In this document: piece by piece, positions 8,235-16,009 of the stretch
Numbering within the stretch: position 1 is the first letter of the stretch
Layout: every line of letters starts with the position of its first letter
Source of the DNA: Deferribacter thermophilus
GTDB lineage: Bacteria > Chrysiogenota > Deferribacteres > Deferribacterales > Deferribacteraceae
Assembly (NCBI RefSeq): GCF_049472675.1
Contig: NZ_JAPNXM010000005.1
Coordinates: 1 to 64,000, forward strand
Reading direction: 5' to 3'
DNA length: 64,000 nt
Notes under the pieces: model-generated
Told to the model about the DNA's origin: nothing
Databases searched by the model: none
The model's input: only the letters and a program-made list of their open reading frames with translations
Position numbers and translations under genes: made by a program

Positions 8235-9047
8235 TTAACTATTCATTATCTTATTAACTAAATAGACTACTGCTTCATTAAAACCTTTAGGTCCAATTAA
8301 TTCTGTATAAACAGTATTTTCTATATCAAGTTTTATATGAGTACCATCATGTCTTTTTACAACCACAGGATAATCTACCTCTTTTAACATATCGATGTCA
8401 TTGTTACTATCCCCTACTCCTATTGTAACAAATTCTTTTAAAATTTTCCTATAAATTTCTAAAACTTTTTTAACTGCCACCCCTTTATCCTGCTTCTCAC
8501 CAACAAGATGATAAAACCTACCACCTTTCAAAATCTTAATTCCATAATTCTTGCAAAAATTTTTCATATCATCAATCAAACTGTCATCAAAACAAATAAA
8601 AGGCTCGCTAAACTCCCTCTTCTTACTCAGCTCTAACCTATCATCAGGTAAGCTCATCACCTTTTTTAGTTCGTAATCATCCATTTCCGAAAAAAGTTTT
8701 ATATTAAATTTCTCTTTAAGTTTTTTCCCACAACTTATCAAATCTTCCCTTTTCTTTCCCAAAATCAAAGCATATAAACCATTTTCTAATCTTACTGCAC
8801 CTTTTGGCAATAATGGAATGTTTTCATGAAAAATTATTGCACCACCATTTTCAACAATAAAAGGGTAATTTATACCAATCTCTTCCTGTAATTTTAATAC
8901 TTCACTTTTTGTTTTGCTCGTTGTAAAAATTAACGGGATATTTAATTTCTTCAATAAATTAATAGCTTCAATTGCATCAGCAAATGAGTAAGTAAAATGG
9001 TCTAATAATGTCCCATCTAAATCGGTAAACACTAAAATATTTGCCAT
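8235..9047 (-). CDS. Mannosyl/glucosyl-3-phosphoglycerate phosphatase (HAD-IIB)
   Basis: 270 residues of the HAD superfamily: nucleophile motif TDLDGTLLD (8-16), motif II in FTTSK, the MPGP-like ENGGAI, GGRFYHLVGEKQDKG, motif IV GVGDSNND and C-terminal GPKGFNEAV. These are hallmarks of mannosyl-3-phosphoglycerate phosphatases, which remove the phosphate to release the free glycosylglycerate. It sits immediately before the synthase gene. Substrate could be the glucosyl or mannosyl form; the family accepts both in some organisms. Confidence 0.85.
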   Translation of the reverse strand: MANILVFTDLDGTLLDHFTYSFADAIEAINLLKKLNIPLIFTTSKTKSEVLKLQEEIGINYPFIVENGGAIIFHENIPLLPKGAVRLENGLYALILGKKREDLISCGKKLKEKFNIKLFSEMDDYELKKVMSLPDDRLELSKKREFSEPFICFDDSLIDDMKNFCKNYGIKILKGGRFYHLVGEKQDKGVAVKKVLEIYRKILKEFVTIGVGDSNNDIDMLKEVDYPVVVKRHDGTHIKLDIENTVYTELIGPKGFNEAVVYLVNKIMNS

Positions 9048-9064
9048 TGCTCTTTTTTGAAAAG

Positions 9065-10333
9065 TTAATGTGCCTCTGGCTTTAAAATTACAACAGTATA
9101 ATTGCCAGATATATATCTTTTAGATACATCTATAATATCCTTTAATGAAACATCTTCCAAATTTTCTATATACTTATCAAAAAAATCATGCCCCAAACCT
9201 AATATTTCAAAAAATGCCGCATACCAAGCTTGTTTATAATTGGTCTGCGCTTCATTTAATATCCTTCCCATTAAATAATTCTTAGCCTTCAAAACATCAT
9301 TTTCATTTATATATTTATCAGGTTCTTTACCCACATTTAAAAATGTTTTTATTGCATCATCCACATTTTCATAATTTAAACCGATATAATTGACAAATCT
9401 CGAATTACAAAGTCTTGATGGATAAAAAGAACCTACAGAATAAGCATAACCTTTATCCTTCCTTAAAATATTAAAGAAAACGGAACTCATACCACCACCA
9501 AGTATATCTGAAAGAAGTTTTACTTTGATGTAATCTTGAGAACTAGCCCTTGGAGCATCAAACCCTAAAAAAAGCTTTGCCTGCTTTATATTTTTATGAG
9601 TTAATTCAACTCTCTTTGTTTTAGTTAACCCACTATTTTTACATTCGATTTTCAATTTTTCTCCAGTTGGAATTTCTTCAATAATTTTCTTAATAGGTGT
9701 TAACTGCTTTTTATCAAAGTAACCTGCTGCTGAGACAACCATATTAGACCCAGAAAATAACCTATCTAAATAACCGTAAACATCGTCTAAAGTAAAATTT
9801 TTAACTGTTTCTAATTCACCTATTAAATCTTTTGAATAAGCAAACCCTTCATAAGTTTCTTTCATAAATCTTTTAATGGCATACTCATCAGGCCTATCTA
9901 AAATGGTCTGAATCCTCATAATTGTTATTCTTTTTTCATTTTCAAAAATTTTTGGATCTATTTTTCTATCAAATAACAGTTTCTTAAACAATGGAGTAAT
10001 ATCATTTAAATATTTAGAAGGGATTGATAATGATATCTCTGCAAAATCAGAGCTATTATTTGCATGAAGAGATCCGCCTATATCCTCTACAAATTTTAAC
10101 AGTTCACTGCTCTTAACCCAGCTATTTAAAGCTATATTGCCAATCCCTGAATTTTCTTCATTCTCTAAAAATTGCCCACCTTTAATCATTATTACAAGAC
10201 TAAATGTAGGGATATCACCTCTTCTATTTTCTATAAAAACAGAACCATTAGACAATAGCACTTTCTCCCCTCCTGCATATGCAATATTAAAAATAATCAT
10301 GATAAGTAAAACAATACTAATTTTCTTTAACAA
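9065..10333 (-). CDS. Exported M16-family protein lacking the catalytic motif
   Basis: 422 residues; signal peptide to ~residue 20 (cleavage after IAYA). Two-lobed M16 (pitrilysin/processing protease) fold is recognised from GGGMSSVFFNILRKDKGYAYSV in the C-terminal half. The zinc motif HxxEH expected at residues 66-70 is NIALN, so all three key residues are gone and the protein should be a non-proteolytic partner. Bacterial M16 proteins often occur as an active and an inactive subunit; here no active partner is nearby. TTG start at 10333 with GGGAGAAGAG upstream, overlapping the purN end by 17 bases. Confidence 0.8.
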   Translation of the reverse strand: MLKKISIVLLIMIIFNIAYAGGEKVLLSNGSVFIENRRGDIPTFSLVIMIKGGQFLENEENSGIGNIALNSWVKSSELLKFVEDIGGSLHANNSSDFAEISLSIPSKYLNDITPLFKKLLFDRKIDPKIFENEKRITIMRIQTILDRPDEYAIKRFMKETYEGFAYSKDLIGELETVKNFTLDDVYGYLDRLFSGSNMVVSAAGYFDKKQLTPIKKIIEEIPTGEKLKIECKNSGLTKTKRVELTHKNIKQAKLFLGFDAPRASSQDYIKVKLLSDILGGGMSSVFFNILRKDKGYAYSVGSFYPSRLCNSRFVNYIGLNYENVDDAIKTFLNVGKEPDKYINENDVLKAKNYLMGRILNEAQTNYKQAWYAAFFEILGLGHDFFDKYIENLEDVSLKDIIDVSKRYISGNYTVVILKPEAH

Positions 10334-10928
10334 TTACTCTTCTCCCTACAATCTCAACTTTATCATTTACTATCAAATTTATTGCTTGAGGATATATCCT
10401 ATGCTCCTCTTTCAAAATTCTATCTGATAGTGTTTCTACAGTATCATTTTCTAATACTGGAACAGCAGCCTGAATAATAATAGGGCCATGATCAACCTTT
10501 TCATCAACAAAATGGACAGTACACCCAGTTATTTTTACGCCATACTCCAAAGCTTGCTTTTGTGCATTAAGTCCTGGAAAACTTGGTAAAAGTGATGGGT
10601 GTATATTTATAATTCTATTTCTATAAGCGCTTACAAAATAAGGGGTTATAACTCTCATAAACCCTGCCAAACACACCAGATCAATCTCTTTCCCCCTTAA
10701 TAAATCAACAATATATTTATCAAACTCCTCTCTACTTTCAAAATCTTTTGGATTCACAAATCTTGCATCTAACCCTTTTTCTTTAGCGAAAATCAGCCCT
10801 TTAGCTTCTTTTTTATCGCTAATCACAAGAGCTATCTCTGCATTAGATATATCCCCATTAGAAATGGCCTCATAAATTGCTCTAAAATTTGAACCTCTAC
10901 CCGAAAGTAGGATAGCTAACCTTTTCAA
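10317..10928 (-). CDS. purN: Phosphoribosylglycinamide formyltransferase
   Basis: 203 residues with the GAR transformylase motifs LLSGRGSNF (GAR binding), the catalytic-loop INIHPSLLPSFPG with its Asn and His, and FVDEKVDHGPII with the catalytic Asp. It transfers the formyl group of 10-formyltetrahydrofolate to GAR in purine synthesis. TTG start at 10928, overlapping the purM stop, with AGGAG inside the purM end as ribosome binding site, so purM and purN are coupled. Length is normal. Confidence 0.95.
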   Translation of the reverse strand: MKRLAILLSGRGSNFRAIYEAISNGDISNAEIALVISDKKEAKGLIFAKEKGLDARFVNPKDFESREEFDKYIVDLLRGKEIDLVCLAGFMRVITPYFVSAYRNRIINIHPSLLPSFPGLNAQKQALEYGVKITGCTVHFVDEKVDHGPIIIQAAVPVLENDTVETLSDRILKEEHRIYPQAINLIVNDKVEIVGRRVIVKEN

Positions 10929-11971
10929 AAATCAACTCCTGATATTTTTACTGTTTGATTACCTTCAACAACTCTGCCAATTAAAAATGCATTCTCACCA
11001 CTTTTATTTAAAGCATTTATTAAATCATTTGCTGATTTTTCCTCCACTACTAAAACCATCCCTATACCCATATTAAATACTCTAAAAAGCTCTCTTAATT
11101 CGATATCTGTATTTTCTCTGATAAATCTGTATTCAAAGAGTTCAGGTATTTCTTCACTATATATTTCCACACTGCAGTTTTCAGGTAAGATTCTTGGAAT
11201 ATTCTCGTAAAAGCCGCCACCTGTAATATGAACTACCCCTTTTAAACTATAGCCTTTATCAATAAGTGTTAAAATATCCTTAACATAAATCTTTGTAGGC
11301 TTTAACAAAATATCAGCAACAGTTTTATCTTCTTCAAGTTTATCATCAATCTTTAATTTCATTTCTTCAAAAAAGATCTTTCTTAACAATGAATACCCAT
11401 TACTATGAAATCCATTTGATTTGATCCCAACAAGAACATCACCAGGTTTAATTTTACTTCCATCAATTATCTGATCATAATCCACAACACCAACACAAAA
11501 TCCAGCCAAATCAAAATCTTTGTCAGCATACATTCCAGGCATTTCAGCAGTCTCACCACCTATCAGAGAACAACCAGCTTCAATACACCCTTTAGAAACC
11601 CCCTTTATAATATCACTCATTTTATTAGCATTAAGCTTTCCTGTAGCAAAATAGTCCAAAAAAAACAGGGGCTTAGCCCCTGTCACAACCACATCATTAG
11701 CACACATAGCTACAAGATCTATACCTATCGTATCATACCTCTCAGCCATTATAGCCACTTTGAGTTTTGTACCTACACCGTCTGTGCCTGAAACTAAAAT
11801 AGGTCTTTTATAATTTTTTATAAAAGAGATATCGTAAAGGCCAGCAAAGCCACCTATTGAACTTAATACATTTTTGTTAAAAGTTTCTTCAACATACCTT
11901 TTTATCTTACTAACAAACTTATTCCCTTCATCTATATTAACACCGCTACTTTTATAATCAATTTTCTTCAT
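10925..11971 (-). CDS. purM: Phosphoribosylformylglycinamidine cyclo-ligase (AIR synthetase)
   Basis: 348 residues with the PurM signature (YKSSGVNIDEGN, VSGTDGVGTKL, LFFLDYFATGKL, LIGGETAEMPGMY, HITGGGFYENIPR). It closes the imidazole ring of FGAM to AIR using ATP. ATG at 11971 is chosen over GTG at 11983 because family members begin close to the YKSSGV segment; both overlap the upstream gene end. A perfect terminator-like hairpin lies inside the gene (11658-11683) over the PLFFLDYF codons. Confidence 0.95.
   Translation of the reverse strand: MKKIDYKSSGVNIDEGNKFVSKIKRYVEETFNKNVLSSIGGFAGLYDISFIKNYKRPILVSGTDGVGTKLKVAIMAERYDTIGIDLVAMCANDVVVTGAKPLFFLDYFATGKLNANKMSDIIKGVSKGCIEAGCSLIGGETAEMPGMYADKDFDLAGFCVGVVDYDQIIDGSKIKPGDVLVGIKSNGFHSNGYSLLRKIFFEEMKLKIDDKLEEDKTVADILLKPTKIYVKDILTLIDKGYSLKGVVHITGGGFYENIPRILPENCSVEIYSEEIPELFEYRFIRENTDIELRELFRVFNMGIGMVLVVEEKSANDLINALNKSGENAFLIGRVVEGNQTVKISGVDF
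11658..11683 (-). terminator. Terminator-like hairpin inside purM
   Basis: On the coding (minus) strand ACAGGGGC-taa-GCCCCTGT forms a perfect 8-bp GC-rich stem with a 3-base loop, followed directly by a run of eight T. This is the textbook intrinsic terminator layout but lies about 300 bases into the gene, over codons for TGAKPLFFL. It uses GGG, CCC and CTG, uncommon in this AT-rich DNA. It may attenuate purM-purN transcription or may be a by-product of a conserved protein motif. Confidence 0.45.
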
Positions 11972-13331
11972 CTTCTTTAACACCTTTTTTAAGTCTTTCT
12001 ATCTCTTCAATAATTAGTTTTTCTGCTAACTCAGGAACAATTTCCCAAATAACCTTTTCTAAATTTTCTTTTAAAATTTCTTGCATAACCTCTTTTAACA
12101 GTTCTTCAGTTAAAATTTCACCCAGAATACCTTTAATAAGATCTTTAGTTACCTCATTTTTTATATCAGATTTTATTTCATCTTTAAAGCTTGCAAAGGC
12201 TTTATTAAAAATTTCTTCTATTTCATCTTTATTAACACCTATATTCTCCTTGTTATCTAAAGCAAGCTCCCTTTCTAAAGCATCATCAATCCTTTCATCA
12301 ATAAATTCTGTAACTTCAGGCTTAACTTCAATATCTTCCAATTCAGCTGTTGATTCAATTTCATCAATATCTTTCAAAACCTCTTCTTCTTGAGCTTTGA
12401 ATTCATCAGATACCTCTTCACCTACAATCTTTTCTTCATCTATTTGCTCTGAATCCATTTCTGAAATTTCTTCCGTTGCACTAACATCTATACCACTTAA
12501 CTCTTCCAACTCATCAAGCTCTTTAGTTTGTTCATCAACTAAATCAACAGTTTCATCTTCATCAGCTTTTACACTATCATCAGCAAAAGCTTCTTCAAGC
12601 TCTTTTAAAATATCTTCTTCAGCCTCAGCTTCACCTTCATCTGCTAGTTCCTGCACTTCTTCTGCCTGACTTTCCTCCGTAATATCTAATTTTAATTCAT
12701 CTGTATCTTCCTCTTTAATCTCCTCATCAGTTTCAGCTTTCGTAATCTCCTCCTCAAGATCTTTGAATATATCGTCCAAAGATTCCTCTTTTTCTACAGC
12801 TTCAGTATCCAATAAGCTTTCTTCAATCTGCTCATCTTCTTGACTTATTATATCCTCAAAGCTCTCAAGTTCTTTATCAACTTCTGGCTCCATTTCCTCT
12901 ACTGAAGATAAAAGCTCTTGTACATCTTCACTTTGACCAGTTTCTTCTTCAACAGCAGTTTCTTGAGTAATCTCAATCTTTGAATATTTTTCTATTGCTT
13001 CTTCTAAAGCTTGTGAATTAAATGGCTTCAATAAATAGGAATCGGCTCCGTATTTTTCAAGATCAGCTTCATCAAAACTATCAAATGCCCCAACAAGCAA
13101 AATAACAACAATTTGAGGAACTTTACTTTTAATTTCTCTAATAAAATCGTCAATCTTTACATCTGGTAGTTTATTGTCCAGTAAAACAATATCTGGAGTT
13201 ATTTCGTTAAGTTTTTGCATAGCTTCATCAGCAGAAAAAGTCTTTACAACCTGATATTTCTCTTCATCTAAAGAAAGATCAATAACTCTGTGAATCGTAA
13301 TACTGTCATCAACTAACATTATCTTTTTCAT
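11958..13331 (-). CDS. Response regulator with long acidic linker and PopZ-like C-terminal helices
   Basis: 457 residues. An N-terminal receiver (1-~118: VDDS, phosphoacceptor Asp52, Lys at KPF) is followed by ~230 residues extremely rich in Glu/Asp and likely disordered, then a helical C-terminus (~360-450). Its end, VIWEIVPELAEKLIIEEIERL, resembles the C-terminal oligomerisation segment of the polar hub protein PopZ and tails of some deltaproteobacterial receiver proteins. There is no DNA-binding or enzymatic output domain. Overlapping the CheW-like gene by 23 bases, it is probably an output or localisation protein of the chemosensory system. GAGGTAGCTT precedes ATG. The PopZ resemblance is by eye. 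Confidence 0.7.
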   Translation of the reverse strand: MKKIMLVDDSITIHRVIDLSLDEEKYQVVKTFSADEAMQKLNEITPDIVLLDNKLPDVKIDDFIREIKSKVPQIVVILLVGAFDSFDEADLEKYGADSYLLKPFNSQALEEAIEKYSKIEITQETAVEEETGQSEDVQELLSSVEEMEPEVDKELESFEDIISQEDEQIEESLLDTEAVEKEESLDDIFKDLEEEITKAETDEEIKEEDTDELKLDITEESQAEEVQELADEGEAEAEEDILKELEEAFADDSVKADEDETVDLVDEQTKELDELEELSGIDVSATEEISEMDSEQIDEEKIVGEEVSDEFKAQEEEVLKDIDEIESTAELEDIEVKPEVTEFIDERIDDALERELALDNKENIGVNKDEIEEIFNKAFASFKDEIKSDIKNEVTKDLIKGILGEILTEELLKEVMQEILKENLEKVIWEIVPELAEKLIIEEIERLKKGVKEDEEN

Positions 13332-13677
13332 AAGCTACCTCTATTAATTTTTCAGCATCTAGCAAATATATCAAATTATCTTTATATGTTACTACACCTT
13401 TTAAAAAATCCAGTTTTTTTTCACCTTTTTCGAAAGGCTTATATTCATTATACTCTAAAATATCATAAATTTCATCACATATTATTCCTACATAAGTTTT
13501 GTTGTTAGTAACAAACAAAATATATTTCTTATTCGAATTACCATCCAAATAATCAGATAAATCAACAACTGTTAACCCTTCAGATTCATCATACTCTTCA
13601 AATAAGGAAACATGTAATAAATCTTCTAAATTCACTAAAAACATCACATCTGCAATTTTAAACATCAGTGCTTTCAT
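13309..13677 (-). CDS. Short CheW-like protein
   Basis: 122 residues matching a reduced CheW fold: an N-terminal strand pair around FKIADVMFLVNLEDLLHV, a central ILFVTNNKTYVGIICDEIYDI like the CheW core, and a C-terminal GVVTYKDNLIYLLDAEKL matching the family's GxxxxxxxxIxLLDxxKL ending. It would act as a coupling protein between receptor and kinase, or modulate CheA. It overlaps cheA by 20 bases and the acidic receiver gene by 23 bases. A fuller CheW lies upstream in the same operon, so this is the second coupling-type protein. Confidence 0.7.
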   Translation of the reverse strand: MKALMFKIADVMFLVNLEDLLHVSLFEEYDESEGLTVVDLSDYLDGNSNKKYILFVTNNKTYVGIICDEIYDILEYNEYKPFEKGEKKLDFLKGVVTYKDNLIYLLDAEKLIEVAYEKDNVS

Positions 13678-16003
13678 GCTCTATCCCTTTTAAAATGCCT
13701 AAGATCATCTCTTCTGTAAACGGCTTCACAATAAATCCATTAACACCTAATTCCAAAGCTTTTGTTTTATGTTTTTCTGTTCCTCTAGAAGTAATTACAT
13801 ATATTTTTACACTTTCATCTTCAAGATTATTTCTTATCTTATCTATCAGCTCATACCCATTTAAATTTGGCATTTCCAAATCAGTAATAATATATGGAAC
13901 TCGATGATGCTCTAATACTTCTAAAGCTTGTAAACCATCTTTTGCTTCTAATACCTTATAACCATTTCCAACTAAAATATCTTTCAAATATTTTCTAACA
14001 GAAATAGAATCATCTACAATTAACACACCATTTGAGTAATAAGTAGCCGATTTACCCTTTTCTAAATTATCAACCTTAATAAAATCCCTTGTCTTTAATT
14101 TTGAAGAGAATAATCTTAAAGTATCTATAATTGGTCTAACCTCACCACCAGAACTAATTGACGCTCCCAAGTATTTATCAATTCTTGCAATAAATGATTT
14201 AAACTTCTTTGTAACTGTTGTCTCTCTACCAAATATGTCATCAACTTGAATAATATATTTTTTATTAGGACCAGAAACAAGGATACCGTATGAATCGTTT
14301 TTAAACTCATTCCTATTTTTTAAACCAAGAGCTACAGCTAAATCTATGATTTCGTATACATCTTTCCTTATATTGTAAAAAAAATGATCCCCTATTTTTT
14401 TTATATTTTTTATATCAACAGGGATAATTTCATAAATTGACTGTAGAGGAATAGCAAATTTTCTACCTTCACAGCCAATCAAAAGATAATCAGCAATAAA
14501 CTGTGTAACTGGGATCATAATTGTAAATTTTGTATATTTATCCTTTTTAGTAGAAACAGTGATAGTCCCACCTAAGCTTTCCACATTTTTCTTCACTACA
14601 TCTAAACCAACACCTCTACCAGAAACATCAGAGATTTGACTTGCTGTTGAAAATCCAGGTTGAAAAATATAAGATATTAACTCATCGGTTCGAAGTTGAG
14701 AGGCTTCATACTCTGTCAATAACCCTTTTTCAACTATTGTCATCTTTATCTTTTCAATATCGATCCCACTTCCATCATCTTCAATATCAAACAATATAGA
14801 GTTACCTGCTCTATATGCCGATAATTTTATATTTCCTATATTAGATTTCCCTTTTTTAAGTCTCTCTTGCTTATTTTCAATGCCATGTGAAACGGCATTT
14901 CTTACAAGATGCAAAAAAGAATCTGTTAATAAATCTAAGATTGCTTTATCAATTTCTAAATTCTCACCAGAAACTGTTATATTTATATCTTTCCCTTCTT
15001 GTCTTGCAGTAACAGTTGCTGTTCTCATGGCAGTATTAAATAAATTTTTAACTGGAACCAGTTTGATATTTGTCAAACTTTTTTCCAAAGAGTTAGTTAC
15101 TCTGTTTATATAGTTTATATCGTTTTGGATTTGTAAAAACTTTTGAGACAACAATGCAATAAGACTTGTAATATCTGTACCGATCTCAACCAACTGCCTT
15201 GATAAAATATTTATATCAGTATACTTATCAAATTCCCCATCAAAAAAGTCTGACAGTAATTGGAACCCTTCTTCACTTTTGTCACTTTCTACATTGCTTG
15301 TGTTATACATGTACTTTTCTCTAAACTCATCTAAAACTTTAACAAGCCTATCTCTTGAATATTCTAATTCTTTAGAAATTGAAATAATTTCCCTAATATT
15401 TTCATTTTGCTTGTTTCTGGTAACTACTAACTCTCCAGTCAAATTCAATAAGAAATCGATTTTTTCTAAATCTACTCTAACGAAAGACTTATTACTTTCA
15501 GGCTCTTTTACAGGAAATTCTTGATCCACAATGTCATGAATTTTATCTAAATTTTTTACTGTAGAAAGATGCTCAGGAGCAGATCCACTCAGTGCTTTTT
15601 CTTGAGAGTCTATAGATTCTACATTTTCTTTGATATCTAACAATTCTAGGTAATGATTTTTTAAATCTTCAGTTAAATCATTCTTATTTTTCTGTAAATA
15701 ATCATTTAACTCATGAAAAACTTCCAAAATTTTCAAAATCAGATCTCTATTTCTTTCAAGTCTCCCAGTTTTAAGATCATCGAATATATCTTCTACTCGG
15801 TGAGCAACAGCTGAGAAATTTTTAAAATCAACCATTGCAGAAGAGCCCTTAAGAGTATGTGTACTTCTATAAATTTCTTCTATTATTGACCAATTACTCA
15901 AATCGTTTAATAAAACATTAATCCCATTAAAAATGGTCTCAAAATGTTCTTCTGACTCTAACAAAAAAAACTGTACTAATTCTTTTTTATCTATTTTAGC
16001 CAT
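13658..16003 (-). CDS. Hybrid chemotaxis-type histidine kinase CheA-REC (ChpA/PilL-like)
   Basis: 781 residues. In order: Hpt domain with phosphorylated His49 (STHTLKGSS), a linker without an obvious P2 domain, the P3 dimerisation helices, a HATPase domain (N-box HLVRNAVSHGIE, DDGSGID, GRGVGLDVV), a CheW-like domain (~500-630) and a C-terminal receiver with Asp708 and the KPF lysine. This layout matches the kinases of Pil-Chp and Frz systems rather than flagellar CheA. It should autophosphorylate under receptor control and pass phosphate to its own receiver and the nearby receivers. It lies after the receptor gene. Confidence 0.92.
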   Translation of the reverse strand: MAKIDKKELVQFFLLESEEHFETIFNGINVLLNDLSNWSIIEEIYRSTHTLKGSSAMVDFKNFSAVAHRVEDIFDDLKTGRLERNRDLILKILEVFHELNDYLQKNKNDLTEDLKNHYLELLDIKENVESIDSQEKALSGSAPEHLSTVKNLDKIHDIVDQEFPVKEPESNKSFVRVDLEKIDFLLNLTGELVVTRNKQNENIREIISISKELEYSRDRLVKVLDEFREKYMYNTSNVESDKSEEGFQLLSDFFDGEFDKYTDINILSRQLVEIGTDITSLIALLSQKFLQIQNDINYINRVTNSLEKSLTNIKLVPVKNLFNTAMRTATVTARQEGKDINITVSGENLEIDKAILDLLTDSFLHLVRNAVSHGIENKQERLKKGKSNIGNIKLSAYRAGNSILFDIEDDGSGIDIEKIKMTIVEKGLLTEYEASQLRTDELISYIFQPGFSTASQISDVSGRGVGLDVVKKNVESLGGTITVSTKKDKYTKFTIMIPVTQFIADYLLIGCEGRKFAIPLQSIYEIIPVDIKNIKKIGDHFFYNIRKDVYEIIDLAVALGLKNRNEFKNDSYGILVSGPNKKYIIQVDDIFGRETTVTKKFKSFIARIDKYLGASISSGGEVRPIIDTLRLFSSKLKTRDFIKVDNLEKGKSATYYSNGVLIVDDSISVRKYLKDILVGNGYKVLEAKDGLQALEVLEHHRVPYIITDLEMPNLNGYELIDKIRNNLEDESVKIYVITSRGTEKHKTKALELGVNGFIVKPFTEEMILGILKGIEHESTDV

Positions 16004-16009
16004 AATTTT

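Noticed and set aside
12397..12669. Ser-rich open frame on the plus strand
   Set aside because: It is the antisense shadow of the Glu/Asp-rich linker of the receiver gene; GAA/GAG-rich codons read backward give Ser/Thr. No ribosome binding site.
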